Shown in pieces: positions 4,945 to 5,744 of a stretch of DNA of 5,744 bases. The position numbers and the translations under genes were made by a program. Where the stretch lies: contig CAAGIU010000040.1 in assembly GCA_900770015.1 (NCBI GenBank), positions 1 through 5,744 on the forward strand. Direction: 5' to 3'. The notes beneath the pieces were generated by a model. The model was not told the DNA's origin, did no database searches, and saw only the letters and a list, made by a program, of their open reading frames with translations. Position 1 is the first letter of the stretch. Every line of letters starts with the position of its first letter. This DNA comes from an uncultured Oscillospiraceae bacterium. GTDB taxonomy: Bacteria; Bacillota_A; Clostridia; Oscillospirales; Oscillospiraceae.

Positions 4945-4973
4945 AGTATAAGCTAATATTTATTAGCTGTCAA
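4945..4973 (-). promoter_or_regulatory. Sigma-A promoter of the TetR/KTR unit
   Basis: On the minus strand a perfect TTGACA (plus 4968-4973) lies 17 bases from TATACT (plus 4945-4950). The start would be near 4938, leaving about 33 bases before the TetR ATG. The spacer itself is operator copy 1. Confidence 0.88.
4951..4968. promoter_or_regulatory. Putative TetR operator, copy 1 (in the promoter spacer)
   Basis: AGCTAATA (4951-4958) and TATTAGCT (4961-4968) are perfect inverted arms, with the shared GCTAA-N6-TTAGC core at 4952-4967. It fills the space between the -35 and -10 boxes, so a bound dimer would directly exclude polymerase. The adjacent TetR protein is the presumed binder. Confidence 0.8.
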
Positions 4974-5110
4974 GTACTTTTTTCGTCGGGCGCTTGCTAT
5001 TTTCCCGGAGGACTGGGCTTTGGACTACAGCTTGCAGCAGCCGCGTCTATCCATCGGACAATCCTCAGATGGAAGCCAAAAAATTCAGAAACAAAATAAC
5101 AAATCCCGCT
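4974..5110. other. Intergenic stretch with no recognised feature
   Basis: This is the part of the 280-base divergent intergenic region that lies between the two promoters. I see no convincing ribosome site with an open frame, no tRNA-like fold and no strong terminator. Short possible stems such as CCATC with GATGG (around 5050-5076) are too weak to call. Confidence 0.5.
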
Positions 5111-5138
5111 TTCACAAACCTCAATCTTGGTGTATAAT
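5111..5138 (+). promoter_or_regulatory. Promoter of the HipA-like gene
   Basis: TTCACA (5111-5116, five of six to TTGACA) lies 16 bases before a perfect TATAAT (5133-5138). The start would be near 5145, about 40 bases before the ATG at 5185. No inverted repeat like those of the two TetR promoters overlaps it. Confidence 0.7.
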
Positions 5139-5184
5139 AGATTTATTGCCAACGTTTGGGGCTACGGTCCGGAAAGGAATCAGT

Positions 5185-5744
5185 ATGAATTACATCTTAA
5201 AGCATTTCGATACGCCGCTGATTTCCTTTTCTGCCCAGAGCGGTGCGGAGCCGGATATTCAGATTCTGTCCGTAAACGAATCCTGCCGGGAGCTTTTCCC
5301 TCTGGATTTGGTGGAAGTCAGTCCCGCCGGTCTGGAATCCTGGATTCGTCACCGAACCATCCCGCGCAACCGGGCGTATGTGGACAACCTTCTCAGCACC
5401 ATGGGACTGAGTCTGAATCGCCCGGTGGATGTGCTGAAGGTCTCCAAAGGACTGAGCCTGAACGATTGCTACTGGGTCACGGAAGCGGATTTCTCCGGCA
5501 GCTTTGAGAAATTCAATCTCTATGACAACCGGTTCAGCCGCGTGCTGGGGCAGATCGCCTTTACCGGCTTTGGCAGCTCCGGCTCCATCCTGTCCTCCAG
5601 CCCGGAGTTTACAACAGGCGGTATGCTGCCCAAATGCTGGCGCAGAGAGGGCGGCATCATTCGCCTGTACAAAGGCGGTACGCAGGGTGCCTCCAACACT
5701 GGGTTCGAGCCTTACTCTGAGTTCTACGCTGCACAGATTGCCAA
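5185..5744 (+). CDS. HipA-like kinase-fold protein, 5' part only
   Basis: The first 186 codons are present and the frame is still open at the window edge. An AAGGA site (5174-5178) lies six bases before the ATG. The conserved-looking core is S91-L-N-D-C-Y-W-V, N111-L-Y-D-N-R-F-S, then S139-P-E-F-T-T-G-G-M-L-P-K150-C-W-R-R, I-R-L-Y-K163-G-G and P-Y-S-E178-F-Y-A-A-Q-I-A. The order resembles the nucleotide-binding half of HipA-type Ser/Thr kinases: glycine/serine-rich loop, P-K strand, catalytic Lys (K163) and helix-C Glu (E178). The catalytic loop and metal-binding Asp would lie beyond the window, so activity cannot be judged. No HipB-like antitoxin gene lies upstream, so a classical toxin-antitoxin pair is not shown. 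The family assignment is from memory of related clostridial proteins and is moderate. Confidence 0.68.
   Translation, partial: MNYILKHFDTPLISFSAQSGAEPDIQILSVNESCRELFPLDLVEVSPAGLESWIRHRTIPRNRAYVDNLLSTMGLSLNRPVDVLKVSKGLSLNDCYWVTEADFSGSFEKFNLYDNRFSRVLGQIAFTGFGSSGSILSSSPEFTTGGMLPKCWRREGGIIRLYKGGTQGASNTGFEPYSEFYAAQIA

Noticed and set aside
5127..5507. 126-codon plus-strand frame overlapping the HipA-like gene start
   Set aside because: It begins within the -10 region and is out of frame with the well-supported gene starting at 5185, which has a ribosome site and a recognisable core.

Overview
The window looks like chromosomal or accessory DNA of a gut Clostridia-type Firmicute, most likely in or near the Oscillospiraceae/Ruminococcaceae (Faecalibacterium/Subdoligranulum/Flavonifractor neighbourhood). 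This is an inference from four things: strong AGGAGG-type ribosome binding sites, classical sigma-A promoters, mid-range GC with GC-rich codons, and the intergenic hairpin repeat array at the left end. No rRNA, tRNA, CRISPR, transposase or integrase gene was seen.

Layout, right to left, because nearly every gene is on the minus strand. (1) From 5185 to the right edge runs the start of a plus-strand HipA-like kinase-fold gene, cut off by the window. (2) Divergent from it, a promoter at 4945-4973 carrying two copies of GCTAA-N6-TTAGC drives a TetR-family regulator (4904-4272), which overlaps a 59-residue cysteine-rich KTR zinc-ribbon protein (4279-4100). (3) A terminator-like hairpin (4048-4086) separates these from a tightly packed set: a flavodoxin-like protein (4013-3486), a six-helix DUF998 membrane protein (3493-2858), a membrane-anchored FMN-binding-domain protein (2861-2166) and a possible 48-residue protein (2164-2018). 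The first three overlap by 8 and 4 bases, so their translation is probably coupled. (4) A second near-consensus promoter (1967-1995), with a perfect 16-base palindrome over its start region, drives another TetR-family regulator (1925-1368), a 57-residue two-helix membrane peptide (1333-1160) and a 238-residue lipoprotein (1088-372), followed by a terminator hairpin. (5) Positions 1-304 hold no gene but are full of secondary structure: a hairpin at 5-34, six diverged hairpins ending in TTGGA every 33-37 bases, and a 62-base imperfect inverted repeat.

How the genes may work together (inference): TetR, KTR, flavodoxin, DUF998 and FMN-binding protein form a candidate TetR-controlled flavin redox cassette, with a cytosolic flavin carrier, a membrane protein of unknown chemistry and an outward-facing domain carrying the S-G-A-T flavinylation motif. 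The second TetR cassette appears to be a self-regulated cell-envelope unit of unknown role. No strong terminator lies between the two, so read-through is possible. The most interesting material is the flavodoxin/DUF998/FMN-binding grouping, the two TetR operator layouts and the structured left-end DNA.
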